This document shows positions 52,852-62,330 of a stretch of DNA of 64,000 nucleotides, in pieces. Under the pieces are notes generated by a model. It saw nothing but the letters and a program-made list of their open reading frames with translations. It ran no database searches and was not told the DNA's origin. Source of the DNA: Bradyrhizobium nivariense (lineage in GTDB: Bacteria; Pseudomonadota; Alphaproteobacteria; Rhizobiales; Xanthobacteraceae); assembly GCF_029846715.1 (NCBI RefSeq), contig NZ_JARVWW010000002.1, positions 248,001 through 312,000 of the forward strand. The letters run 5' to 3'. Position numbers and translations under genes: made by a program. Within the stretch, counting starts at the first letter, position 1; each line of letters starts with the position of its first letter.

Positions 52852-53448
52852 TCAGAGCCGGCCCTCGCGGTCCCGGTCCGGGCCGCCGTCGCGGTCGAAA
52901 CGGTCACGGTGGAAGTGGTCCATGCCGCGCTCCATCATGCGGTCCATGAAGTGGCGGGGCGGGCCGTCTTCGCCGCCGCCGAACGGGCCGCGGTGGCGGG
53001 TCAGCACGGCGAGGCGGCGCTTCTGGCCCTCGTCCAGGGTCTTGTAGAGCGGATCGGCGGCATCGGCGATCTTCTTCAGGGCCGCCGACGTCGCCCCCAT
53101 GTCCTCGGCGCGCTGGCGCAGGCGGGCGACCGGATCCTCCGGCTTGTCGGCATCCTTGTTGGCGTCCTTGCCGGCATCCATCCGCGCATTGGCGCGGTCG
53201 ATGCGCAGCTTGGCGAATTCGCGCACCGCGCTCTCGACCGGCGGCCACAACGTCTCCTGGTCGGCGTTGAGCTTCAGTCCGGCATGGACGGCGGCGATCC
53301 GCGCGTCGACGAAGGCGGCGCGGTCTTCCGGATTCATGCGCATGTGACGCATGTGCTCCTGCATCCACGGGCGATGATATTGGGCATAGACCGCGCCGGA
53401 GCCGGCGATGCTGAGCACGGCGATGGCGGCGATGGTGAACTTCCTCAT
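52852..53448 (-). CDS. Spy/CpxP-like periplasmic LTXXQ-motif protein
   Basis: 198 residues from the ATG at 53448 (AGGAG upstream), with signal peptide MRKFTIAAIAVLSIAGSGAVYA. The helical body has NPEDRAAFVDARIAAVHAGL and an LTxxQ-like turn in TLDEGQKRRLAVL (about residue 155). The tail is rich in Asp, Arg and Gly with His (HFHRDRFDRDGGPDRDREGR), which may bind metal. Spy-type proteins act as ATP-independent chaperones or envelope-stress sensors. It stands alone with its own terminator. Confidence 0.8.
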   Translation of the reverse strand: MRKFTIAAIAVLSIAGSGAVYAQYHRPWMQEHMRHMRMNPEDRAAFVDARIAAVHAGLKLNADQETLWPPVESAVREFAKLRIDRANARMDAGKDANKDADKPEDPVARLRQRAEDMGATSAALKKIADAADPLYKTLDEGQKRRLAVLTRHRGPFGGGEDGPPRHFMDRMMERGMDHFHRDRFDRDGGPDRDREGRL

Positions 53449-53594
53449 ACGAACTCTCCTCTGGAAGGATGTTGCGAGGATGGGCGCAGCCCGGCTTACG
53501 CGCAACTTACAACTTGGACAGGGAGCGCGTTCTTTCGAAGATGTAACGCCCCTGAATTTCGGTTCAGTCGCAATCGGAAATCATTCGCAACAAA

Positions 53595-53625
53595 AAGGCT
53601 CCCGTGCAGCCCGCACGGAAGCCTT
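53595..53625 (-). terminator. Intrinsic terminator of dctP-type gene
   Basis: AAGGCTcCCGTGC and GCACGGaAGCCTT form a stem of about 12 pairs; on the minus strand it runs into TTTTTG. It lies 20 bp after the stop of the TRAP binding-protein gene. Confidence 0.75.
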
Positions 53626-53644
53626 CATTCATCGCCTGTAAAGA

Positions 53645-54643
53645 TCAGTTCGTCGTGCTCTTCGCTTCCCTCTGGAACTCGTCGATCAACGGTTGGCCGA
53701 TGCGGCCTGCGGCGTCCTTGTAGACCGCCTCCATCGCCTTGCGCATCGCCTCGTCCTGCTCCGGCGTGAGCTTGATGATCTCGCTCTTGCCGCTCTTCCT
53801 GATCTCGGCGAGCGCGTCGTCGTTCTCCTTCTGCGACTGCGCGTTGTTGAAGTCGGTCGCTTCCTTCATCGCCTTCGAAAGCTGCTCGCGGATGTCGGCC
53901 GGCAGATCGTCCCAGAACTTCTTGTTCACGATCACGACGTAGCCGATGTAACCGTGGTTGGTCTCGGTGATGTACTTCTGCACCTCGTGCATCTTCTGGG
54001 TATAGATGTTCGACCAGGTGTTCTCCTGCCCGTCGACGACGCCGGTCTGGAGTGCCTGGTAGACTTCCCCGAACGCCATCACCTGCGGCAGCGAGCCGAG
54101 CGACTTGAACTGGGCCTGGAGCACGCGCGAGGACTGGATGCGGAACTTGACGCCCTGATAGTCGGCCGGCGCGACCAGCTTCTTGTTGGCGCTCATCTGC
54201 TTGAAGCCGTTGTCCCAATAGGCCAGGCCCGTGATGCCCTTGGAGTCCAGCAGCTTAAGCAGCCGAAGGCCGAGCGGGCCTTCCGTCACCTTCCGCAGCG
54301 TCTTCAGGTCGGGAAGGATGTAGGGCAGATCGAACACCTCGAATTCGCGGATGCCGAGCGGGCCGAACTTGGAGTTGGACGGCGCCAGCATCTGCACGCT
54401 GCCGAGCTGGAGCGCCTCGAGCTCTTCCTTGTCCTTGTAGAGCGTCGAGTTCGGATAGACCTCGACCTTGACCTTGCCGCCGGTGTACTTCTCGGCGAGC
54501 TCCTTGAACTTCTCCGACGCCTTGCCCTTCGGCGTATCGGTGGCGACCACGTGGCTGAACTTGATGATGATCGGCGATTGGGCCGATGCCGGCGAGAGCG
54601 ACAGGACCGCAACCGATGCCGCAGCCAAGATGAGTTTCCGCAT
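53645..54643 (-). CDS. TRAP transporter DctP-type binding protein
   Basis: 332 residues, with signal peptide MRKLILAAASVAVLSLSPASA and a GGGAGG ribosome site. It has IIIKFSHVVATDTPKGKASE, YTGGKVKVEVYPNSTLYKDK, GIREFEVFDLPYILPDLKTL and RIQSSRVLQAQFKSLGSLPQ, where the Arg that clamps the ligand carboxylate is expected. These proteins bind C4-dicarboxylates or other organic acids. The DctQ and DctM membrane genes are absent on both sides, so it must work with a transporter encoded elsewhere. Confidence 0.93.
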   Translation of the reverse strand: MRKLILAAASVAVLSLSPASAQSPIIIKFSHVVATDTPKGKASEKFKELAEKYTGGKVKVEVYPNSTLYKDKEELEALQLGSVQMLAPSNSKFGPLGIREFEVFDLPYILPDLKTLRKVTEGPLGLRLLKLLDSKGITGLAYWDNGFKQMSANKKLVAPADYQGVKFRIQSSRVLQAQFKSLGSLPQVMAFGEVYQALQTGVVDGQENTWSNIYTQKMHEVQKYITETNHGYIGYVVIVNKKFWDDLPADIREQLSKAMKEATDFNNAQSQKENDDALAEIRKSGKSEIIKLTPEQDEAMRKAMEAVYKDAAGRIGQPLIDEFQREAKSTTN

Positions 54644-54755
54644 GCTTCCTCCCGCACGTCCTTCAGGGGCGCGGACCGCCGGCCCCGAGACTTGAAGGCA
54701 GCTTTATAGCGAAGCAGGCGCGGGCGCTATTGCCTGTTAGCAGGGGTCTCCTTGC

Positions 54756-54773
54756 AAAAATGCGGTATCCCGC
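54756..54773 (-). terminator. Weak intrinsic terminator after the large surface-protein gene
   Basis: On the minus strand GCGG-GATA-CCGC is followed by A and five T. The stem has only four pairs, so the call is tentative. It lies about 75 bp downstream of the stop at 54848. Confidence 0.4.
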
Positions 54774-54847
54774 GGGGAGATCCGAGCGCCCGCACCGGAC
54801 GACGGCAGGGAGACCTTTGCCATCGCCAACCAGGGTCGTGTGCGGCC

Positions 54848-57800
54848 TCAGCCGTGCAGCGCCGGCGCCAGTTGGGCCTGCTGCGCCACCGCCGGATCGG
54901 TGATTAGGGTGCCGCCGTGCCCGTCAGAGGACAGCGCAAAGTCGGCCGCGCTGTACTGGCCGAGCAGGCTCAGCGACGCAGTATGCGTGCCGTCGGAGAC
55001 CGTCAGCGTGCCGCCGGTGTTGTCGCTGTTCTGCGCATAGGCGAACGAGGTCACGCCGCCGCTGAACAGGACGTCGCCGAGGTCGACGCTGTCATCGGCC
55101 TGCCAGCCGGAGATCGATCCGGTGAGCGCCGACGACTGAGCGAGCACCAGAGAGGCATTGGGACCGGCGAAGATCACATCGTCCATCGCCCCGCCCGCGT
55201 GGACATAGGCGATCGCACCCGAGCCGATCGTGGTGTCGTCCGCGCTGCCGCCGGACTGCACATGCTGCGTGCCGGACAGGACCGTCGTGCCGGTCGCGCT
55301 GCCATACACATATTGCACGCCATCGTTGACGATGGTGGCGCTGGCGGCGCCCCAATCGACCTGCAGGCCGCCGGCATTGATCGTGGTGCCGGTCGCGATA
55401 CCGTCGGCGTAGACGTTCTGCTGACTGCCGGAGTTGACCGTCGTCATCGACGCGCTGCCGTGAAGGTACTGGAAGGCGCCGTTGCTGATCGTGGTCTGGA
55501 CCACCGTCCCGCCGTAGACCGACTGGATGCCGCCATCCATGGTGGTGTTGATCGCGGTTCCACCCGAATAGACGTTCTGCCCGCCGCCATGGATCGTCGT
55601 GTCCGAGGCCGTGCCGCCGCTCTCGACGGCCTGCAGGCCCGAATTGATCGTCGTCAGGCTCGCCGAGCCGAACACGTACTGACCGCCGCCGCTGATCGTC
55701 GTGATGATCGTAAAGCCCCAATCGATTTGGATACCGCCGGCATTGATGGTGGATCCGGTCGCGCTGCCGTCGATGTAGACGTTCTGCTCACCCCCGGCAT
55801 TGACGATGGTGCTGAAGGCGTTGTTGTGAACGTGCTGGATTCCGCCATTCGCGCTCGAGGTCTGGATCGCAACCCCGAAGACATTCTGGGTGCCGCCGTC
55901 CACATTGGGGTTGCTAGCGATGCCGCCACCGAGGATATCCTGCTCGCCGCCGGTCTCGATCGTCGTGCCGTCGGCCGAGCCGCCGATCTGGATGTATTGA
56001 TTGCCCGAGATCACGGAGTTCGAGGCCAGACCGAAGACCGCCTGTGCGGCGCCCGCGGCAACCACCATTCCGTTGGCCGAGCCCTCCAGCACGACCACCG
56101 CGCCGCTCTCAACCTGGATGTCGGAGTAGCCGGTGGCGTCCTTGATGCTCCAGACCCCGCCCTGGATGTCGAGCTTCTCGACATTGACCACGGCGCCGAG
56201 CAGTGTACCGCCGCCCGAAAGCGTGAGCGTGTCGAACCCGTCGCCGCCATCGATCGTGCCGGTGACGATCGAACCAGTGGCAAGGTTGATGCTATCGTCG
56301 CCTGCGCCCATCGCGACGTCGCCGATGATGGAGCCGCTGTTGGTGAGTGTGTCATTGCCGCCATCCGTGGCGACGCTGCCGAAAATGCCGCCAGTGTTGG
56401 TGACGGTGTCGCCGAACGTGCCGACGATCGAGATCGCCTCGCCGTTGTTGCCACGGATGGTGCCGTCATTGATGATGGTCATGACGCCGAAGGCGCTGCC
56501 GTCGTTGCTGTCGTCGACCGTGATCGCGCGCTGGTCGCTGACGATCAGGGCGCCCACCTCGTTGTGGACGAAGCCGCCGCCAACCGCGAGGGCCTCGTTG
56601 AGGCCGTTCGCGGCGCCGGTCAGGCCGACCGCCTTGATCGTTCCAAAGTTGTCGATCGAGACCAGGCCGTCGACATCGATGCCGTCGGCATCGGCGCCGC
56701 TCGAGGAGATGCCGCTAATGGTGCCGCGGTTGGTCACGACAGTCGTCGTGTTCGCAGCACTATCCATGTTGATGCCGGAGCCGGCCTCTCCGGTGATGGT
56801 GCCGTTGTTGTTGACGGTGATCGGCTGGTCGCCGGTGATGCCGTGGCGCGCGCCGTCGATGATGCCATAGTTGTTGACGACACCACCGGTGTTGACCGAC
56901 TGGAAGTCGATCGCGTCGTTGCCGGACGAAGACGCCGAGGCATTGTGGCTGACGATCTGGCCATAATTGTTGATGGCGGCATTGGCGCCGGCCCGGATCG
57001 CGTCGGCATCGGCCGCTGAGATCACGCCGGTTGCGGCGTTGTTGATAACGGTGTGCACGCCAGCCGAATTGATGTCGTCGAGATCGAGCGCCTGGCCGGC
57101 ATTGCTGCCGGTTCCGGTCGAGGAGATCGTGCCCTGATTGTTGACGGTGAAGGTGCCGCTGGTGCCGGAGACCAGGTTCGAGATCTTCACCGCGTCCTTG
57201 GTCGCGGTGATGGTAGCCCCGGTCTTGTTGTTGATGGTGAAGCTGCCGCTGGTCGAACCGCTGGTGGCAATCGCTCGGCTGGTGCCGGTGATGGTGCCGA
57301 AATTGTCGATGATTGCGCCGGGCGTCGTGCTGCCGGCGACCCAGGTGATCGGCGTCGTGCCGTGCGGGGCGGAGCCAGCCAGGTTGATGAGATGGGAGTT
57401 GTCCGCCATCGTGATCACGACAACGTCGCTGGTCAGCAGCGTCACGCCGTCGTCGTTGACGATGGTACCGGTCGCCGCCGCGGTGCCGATCGAGACCGGG
57501 GCGCTGGCATTGGAGGCGGCAGTGAGCGTCAGGGTGAAGCTTTCGTCGTCCTCGCTGCTCGTGTCACCGGAGACGACAATGGTGACGGTCGCGGAGGACG
57601 CGCCGTCCGCGATGCTGCCACTGAAGGTCGAGCCCGGAAGCGTGCCGCCGAAATCGGCGGCATTGGTGGTGCCGGCGGCGAAGCTGCCGGAGAAGCTGAT
57701 CGCGCCGGTGGTGCCGCCGGTGCGCAGAACCGTGAAGGTCATGGTCTTGGTGCCGCTGTCACCTTCGGTGATCGACACGCTCGCCGGCGAGAACGAGATC

Positions 57801-58408
57801 GTCTGCGTGGCGGCAGCCGCCACGGTGAAGACGGTGGTCGGGAACGGCGCGTCCGGCGTGGTGCCGTCGGCGCTTTGGTCGCCGCTGCCGTTCTGGGTGG
57901 CCCAGTTGGCGGTGTTGCCGATCGCGGCGAGGTAGTCGGCGAAGCTGGCAAAGCCGGAGCGCGGGCCGTTATAGCCGACGATGTCGAGACCGCCGGTGAA
58001 ACCGACGGCGGTCTGACCGGCGACGAGGCCGGTGCCGGTCAGGGTGCCGTCGGAGGTCGCATAGCCGACATTGGAGATCGCGGCGAGGAAGGTCGGCGCG
58101 GTCGAGGAGCCGACATAGGCGTAGACGACCTCGCTGTCGTTGGACAGGCCGGTATTGTTGGCGTTGGTGAAGGTGGCCGAGCCGGCACTGGTGCCGAACG
58201 TGCCCTTGCCGATGTTGTTGATGTCGATGACGGTGCCGGCGGGAATCGCGCTGGTCGCGATCCAGGCGATCGTGCTTTCGGCGTTGCTGCCGGTGGCGAA
58301 GCCGGTTCCGTTCCAGTTGCTGTCGGTGAAGTTGATCACCGTGCCGGTTAATGAAATGATAACATGACATGTTAATAACATATTTGTTGCGATGTACCCC
58401 ATTCGCAT
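54848..58408 (-). CDS. Very large Calx-beta / AIDA-repeat surface or secreted protein
   Basis: About 1,186 residues. The start is uncertain: ATGs at 58408, 58402 and 58381 or a GTG at 58339 just before the conserved INFTDSNWNGTGF. No normal signal peptide is seen. The N-terminal lamin-tail-like part (to about residue 195) is followed by a Calx-beta domain (about 205-325, SVSITEGDSGTKTMTFTVLR to GTIVNDDG), a parallel-beta region with many NNxGxI turns (about 330-720) and some 15 AIDA-type repeats. There is no autotransporter barrel at the end, so type I secretion is more likely. It is probably an adhesin or exopolymer-like surface protein. Confidence 0.85.
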   Translation of the reverse strand: MRMGYIATNMLLTCHVIISLTGTVINFTDSNWNGTGFATGSNAESTIAWIATSAIPAGTVIDINNIGKGTFGTSAGSATFTNANNTGLSNDSEVVYAYVGSSTAPTFLAAISNVGYATSDGTLTGTGLVAGQTAVGFTGGLDIVGYNGPRSGFASFADYLAAIGNTANWATQNGSGDQSADGTTPDAPFPTTVFTVAAAATQTISFSPASVSITEGDSGTKTMTFTVLRTGGTTGAISFSGSFAAGTTNAADFGGTLPGSTFSGSIADGASSATVTIVVSGDTSSEDDESFTLTLTAASNASAPVSIGTAAATGTIVNDDGVTLLTSDVVVITMADNSHLINLAGSAPHGTTPITWVAGSTTPGAIIDNFGTITGTSRAIATSGSTSGSFTINNKTGATITATKDAVKISNLVSGTSGTFTVNNQGTISSTGTGSNAGQALDLDDINSAGVHTVINNAATGVISAADADAIRAGANAAINNYGQIVSHNASASSSGNDAIDFQSVNTGGVVNNYGIIDGARHGITGDQPITVNNNGTITGEAGSGINMDSAANTTTVVTNRGTISGISSSGADADGIDVDGLVSIDNFGTIKAVGLTGAANGLNEALAVGGGFVHNEVGALIVSDQRAITVDDSNDGSAFGVMTIINDGTIRGNNGEAISIVGTFGDTVTNTGGIFGSVATDGGNDTLTNSGSIIGDVAMGAGDDSINLATGSIVTGTIDGGDGFDTLTLSGGGTLLGAVVNVEKLDIQGGVWSIKDATGYSDIQVESGAVVVLEGSANGMVVAAGAAQAVFGLASNSVISGNQYIQIGGSADGTTIETGGEQDILGGGIASNPNVDGGTQNVFGVAIQTSSANGGIQHVHNNAFSTIVNAGGEQNVYIDGSATGSTINAGGIQIDWGFTIITTISGGGQYVFGSASLTTINSGLQAVESGGTASDTTIHGGGQNVYSGGTAINTTMDGGIQSVYGGTVVQTTISNGAFQYLHGSASMTTVNSGSQQNVYADGIATGTTINAGGLQVDWGAASATIVNDGVQYVYGSATGTTVLSGTQHVQSGGSADDTTIGSGAIAYVHAGGAMDDVIFAGPNASLVLAQSSALTGSISGWQADDSVDLGDVLFSGGVTSFAYAQNSDNTGGTLTVSDGTHTASLSLLGQYSAADFALSSDGHGGTLITDPAVAQQAQLAPALHG
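55190..56005 (-). repeat. Tandem AIDA-type protein repeats (about 15 copies of 16-20 residues)
   Basis: Inside the large gene the pattern Q-x-V-x-x-G-G-x-A-x-x-T-T-I-x-x-G-G repeats about 15 times, e.g. QNVYSGGTAINTTMDGGI and QHVQSGGSADDTTIGSGA. At DNA level the units are about 48-60 bp and diverged. Such repeats form a beta-solenoid stalk, and copy number could change by recombination. Confidence 0.8.
58361..58373. promoter_or_regulatory. AT-rich segment with inverted repeat AACATG-A-CATGTT
   Basis: A 6+1+6 palindrome in a short AT-rich island (about 58345-58390) within GC-rich DNA, at the 5' end of the large surface-protein gene. If translation begins downstream (GTG at 58339) this is promoter DNA; if it begins at 58408 it is coding. 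Confidence 0.35.
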
Positions 58409-58426
58409 GGCGCGTCCCAAATGAAA

Positions 58427-58452
58427 AACGCGGCGCCAGGGGCGCCGCGTTT
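58427..58452 (-). terminator. Intrinsic terminator of leuA
   Basis: CGGCGCC-AGG-GGCGCCG extended by AAACG/CGTTT gives a stem of about 11 pairs; the minus strand continues with TTTTT. It lies 26 bp after the leuA stop codon and just before the start region of the large surface-protein gene. Confidence 0.8.
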
Positions 58453-58478
58453 CTGCCGATCGGCCGTAAGAGTGAGCC

Positions 58479-60041
<1,563 letters not shown>

Positions 60042-60113
60042 TTCGAAAATTCCTTTTGAGCTTTTGCGCCGTGAGTCTTCTGGGCGCTTGAGGTGTCCGG
60101 TGATCTCGTACAA

Positions 60114-60157
60114 CCCCTGAGCGCCCAGGCGCATGGCGCCCAGCCGGCCCTCAGGGG
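60114..60157 (-). promoter_or_regulatory. Leader RNA hairpin between leader peptide and leuA
   Basis: Perfect 8-base arms CCCCTGAG / CTCAGGGG enclose an inner GGCGC-CAT-GCGCC stem. The promoter-proximal arm overlaps the leader peptide's stop codon, so a ribosome stalled at the Leu codons or waiting at the stop would change folding. There is no T-run after it, so the effect may be on translation or Rho rather than intrinsic termination. Confidence 0.55.
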
Positions 60158-60270
60158 CAAGTAAGAAGAAGCCCGCCAATAAGGAGGGTGGGCAGCAGCG
60201 CGGCCGGGATCGTGGCGGCGGCCAGAGCCACCTCCCCCGAAATCCCATCGATTTGGCCGCGAATCAGCAT
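60151..60270 (-). CDS. Leucine-rich leader peptide of leuA (attenuator type)
   Basis: A 39-codon frame ATG 60270 to TGA 60151, ending ALLPTLLIGGLLLTCP. Ten of 39 codons are Leu, seven of them in the last 15, including three in a row (CTT CTT CTT). It stops 109 bp before leuA and runs into the hairpin at 60114-60157. Leucine shortage would stall ribosomes at the Leu run. The hydrophobic sequence could by chance look like a membrane peptide, but the position fits a control peptide. It is too short for standard gene calling. Confidence 0.65.
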   Translation of the reverse strand: MLIRGQIDGISGEVALAAATIPAALLPTLLIGGLLLTCP

Positions 60271-60481
60271 TGCCAGACCCTGTTGAGCCCTCAAATCCTC
60301 GGTCAAAACCGTTGACGGTTGGTTGCCGGGAGGCTCGATGCGCCGTTTCTAGACGAGAAATAGGCGCAACTGCAACGCCAAAAGATGGACAGAAGGGCTG
60401 ACATGACTGCAGCGCCGGCGATGTCACCGGACGCGCAGCAACGACCCGATGCCGGTGTGTTTCGCCGGTCGGGTCGTCAAG

Positions 60482-60739
60482 CTACGCCGTGCGGCGGGCG
60501 CGGGCCCTGCTCTCCCAGCGGTCCAGCATCTGACCGAGCTCGCCGGTGGCGACCTTGCCGGCGTTCGCGACCTCGTTGGTGTTGGCCGGCGCGTTGGCAC
60601 TGAGCCAATCCGGCTCGGTATATTCGCGCCAGCGGCGCGCCTCGGCTCGTCTTTTGCGGGAGACGTGGTCGCGGGTGAAATAGCCGGCCGCAAATGCAAT
60701 CCCGAGCAGAAAAACCAGTACGACGACAGCGACTGCCAC
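60482..60739 (-). CDS. Small single-pass membrane protein, unknown function
   Basis: 85 residues from a GTG at 60739 with GGAG six bases upstream; an ATG at 60781 would add 14 residues. One membrane segment (AVAVVVLVFLLGIAFAAGYF) is followed at once by a basic stretch (SRKRRAEARRW), so the C-terminus should be cytoplasmic, then an Asn/Ala-rich part and RWESRARARRTA. I do not recognise the family. It stands alone between leuA and the SMP-30-type gene. Confidence 0.6.
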   Translation of the reverse strand: MAVAVVVLVFLLGIAFAAGYFTRDHVSRKRRAEARRWREYTEPDWLSANAPANTNEVANAGKVATGELGQMLDRWESRARARRTA

Positions 60740-61019
60740 AGTGAACTCCGACTTACACCCCGTGTGACGTTCTGCCAGCATCGCGCAGGAGGTCAAGGCT
60801 TGACATGCTCCACAGCTTGGCAATGTCCCGCAGGCAGTTCCGGCAAACCCGTCACGCGGGACGAATTTGTCGTTTCCATGTTCGATGTTCCAGCGCTTTT
60901 GCCGCCCCGATATCACGCGGAGGATGCGTACCTCCCCCTCGCAACCGTCATCGGACCGGACTAACCTTCCCATGCTCGGCCGGATCAACCGGCCAGCCGA
61001 ACATGACCGGGAGGACGCG

Positions 61020-62258
61020 ATGACACGCCAGGAAGCTCGTGACCACGAGCAGCGTGACCACGATGCTGCGCTTTCACGACGAACACTCGTTCGGGGGCTT
61101 GCGCTCGGCGCCGCCGCCACAATGGCCGGCGCCGGCTCCGCGCTGGCCCAGACCGGACCTGCCGCGCCGCCAACGACGATCACAACGCCGCCGCGCGATT
61201 TCGGCCCCAACGGCGCGCCGACCACCTATTTCTGGGACCCCGACATCATCGCGGTCGATCCGTCCTTCAACGATCTGGCGCAGCCCAACACCGCGATCAA
61301 GCGGCTCTATACCGGGGTGCTGTGGGCCGAAGGTCCGGCGTGGAGCGCGCAAGGAAGGTATCTGTTGTGGAGCGACATTCCCAACAACCGGCAGATGCGG
61401 TGGAGCGAGGACGACGGCCGCGTCAGCGTATTCCGCGCGCCCTCCAACAACTCCAACGGCAACTCGTTCGACTTCCAGGGTCGCCAGCTCTCCTGCGAGC
61501 ACCTGACCCGGCGGGTGACGCGCTACGAGCATGACGGCACCGCCACCGTGCTTTGCGACAGCTACAACGGCAAGAAGCTGAACTCGCCGAACGATGTCGT
61601 CGCCCATCCCGACGGCAGCTACTGGTTCACCGATCCGCCCTATGGCGGACAGCTTTACGAAGGCGAGCCCGATGTCGCCGGCGGTCCGAGCAATTCCGGC
61701 GGCAAGCTCAATCCGCGGATCGGACAGCCGGCCGGCTTCGTGCCGGGCAAGCGCGAGCTGCCGACCAATTGCTATCGGATCGATCCCTCCGGCCGCGTCG
61801 ACCTCGTCGTCACGGAGGAGCAGGTGCCGGATCCGAACGGCCTGTGCTTCTCACCCGACTACAAGAAGCTCTACGTCGCCTCGACCGGCAAGGGACCGGG
61901 CGACACCGGGCCCGGCGGCAATGGCGAGATCTTCGTGTTCGACGTCGGCGGCGACAACAAGCTCTCCAACCTCAAGAAGTTCAGCGATTGCGTGATCGAC
62001 GGCGTGAAGTGCGGACCCGACGGCGTGCGCTGCGATGTCAACGGCAACGTCTGGGCCTCCAGCAATGCCGGCCGCGCCGTCGGCTATAACGGTGTGACGG
62101 TGTGGTCGCCGGGCGGCAAGCTGCTCGGCCGCATCCGCCTGCCCGAGGTGTGCGGCAACATCTGCTTCGGCGGCCCCAAGCGCAATCGCCTGTTCATGGC
62201 GGCGAGCCAGTCGCTCTATGCGGTGTATACGGCCACGCAGGGCGCTGGACCTGGTTGA
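61020..62258 (+). CDS. SMP-30/gluconolactonase-family protein, Tat-exported
   Basis: 412 residues from the ATG at 61020 with GGGAGG upstream. A Tat signal is present (LSRRTLVRGLALGAAATMAG, cleavage near ALAQ, residue 44). The beta-propeller has GVLWAEGPAWSAQGRYLLWS with the metal-binding Glu, NGKKLNSPNDVVAHPDGSYW with Asn, and DPNGLCFSPDYKKLYVA with Asn/Asp. It hydrolyses a sugar lactone or related ester, metal-dependent, in the periplasm. It stands alone, so the substrate is open. Confidence 0.88.
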   Translation: MTRQEARDHEQRDHDAALSRRTLVRGLALGAAATMAGAGSALAQTGPAAPPTTITTPPRDFGPNGAPTTYFWDPDIIAVDPSFNDLAQPNTAIKRLYTGVLWAEGPAWSAQGRYLLWSDIPNNRQMRWSEDDGRVSVFRAPSNNSNGNSFDFQGRQLSCEHLTRRVTRYEHDGTATVLCDSYNGKKLNSPNDVVAHPDGSYWFTDPPYGGQLYEGEPDVAGGPSNSGGKLNPRIGQPAGFVPGKRELPTNCYRIDPSGRVDLVVTEEQVPDPNGLCFSPDYKKLYVASTGKGPGDTGPGGNGEIFVFDVGGDNKLSNLKKFSDCVIDGVKCGPDGVRCDVNGNVWASSNAGRAVGYNGVTVWSPGGKLLGRIRLPEVCGNICFGGPKRNRLFMAASQSLYAVYTATQGAGPG

Positions 62259-62271
62259 GCGGCGAGAGCGC

Positions 62272-62302
62272 AAGGGCGTCGGCGTGATCCGCTGACGCCC
62301 TT
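62272..62302. terminator. Hairpin between the lactonase and SDR genes
   Basis: AAGGGCGTC and GACGCCCTT form nine pairs with a 13-base loop that can itself pair (GGCG/CGCT). It lies at the convergent end of two genes (62258 plus, 62331 minus). There is no T-run, so it is at best a weak or factor-dependent terminator. Confidence 0.4.
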
Positions 62303-62330
62303 CGAAACCAATCCGATCGCGTCGATTGCG

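Noticed and set aside
55190..56005. Possible CRISPR-like or satellite array
   Set aside because: The periodicity is of 16-20 codons, in frame and degenerate, and it encodes AIDA-type protein repeats; there are no identical repeats with unique spacers.
54917..58351. Long plus-strand reading frames (several hundred codons) opposite the large surface-protein gene
   Set aside because: They are Arg/Asp/Ala-rich shadows of the repeat-containing minus-strand gene, without recognisable motifs or ribosome sites.
60042..60248. A 69-residue N-terminal extension of LeuA
   Set aside because: It is Arg/Pro-rich, unlike LeuA, has no good ribosome site, and overlaps the leader peptide and hairpin; the ATG at 60041 starts the conserved domain.
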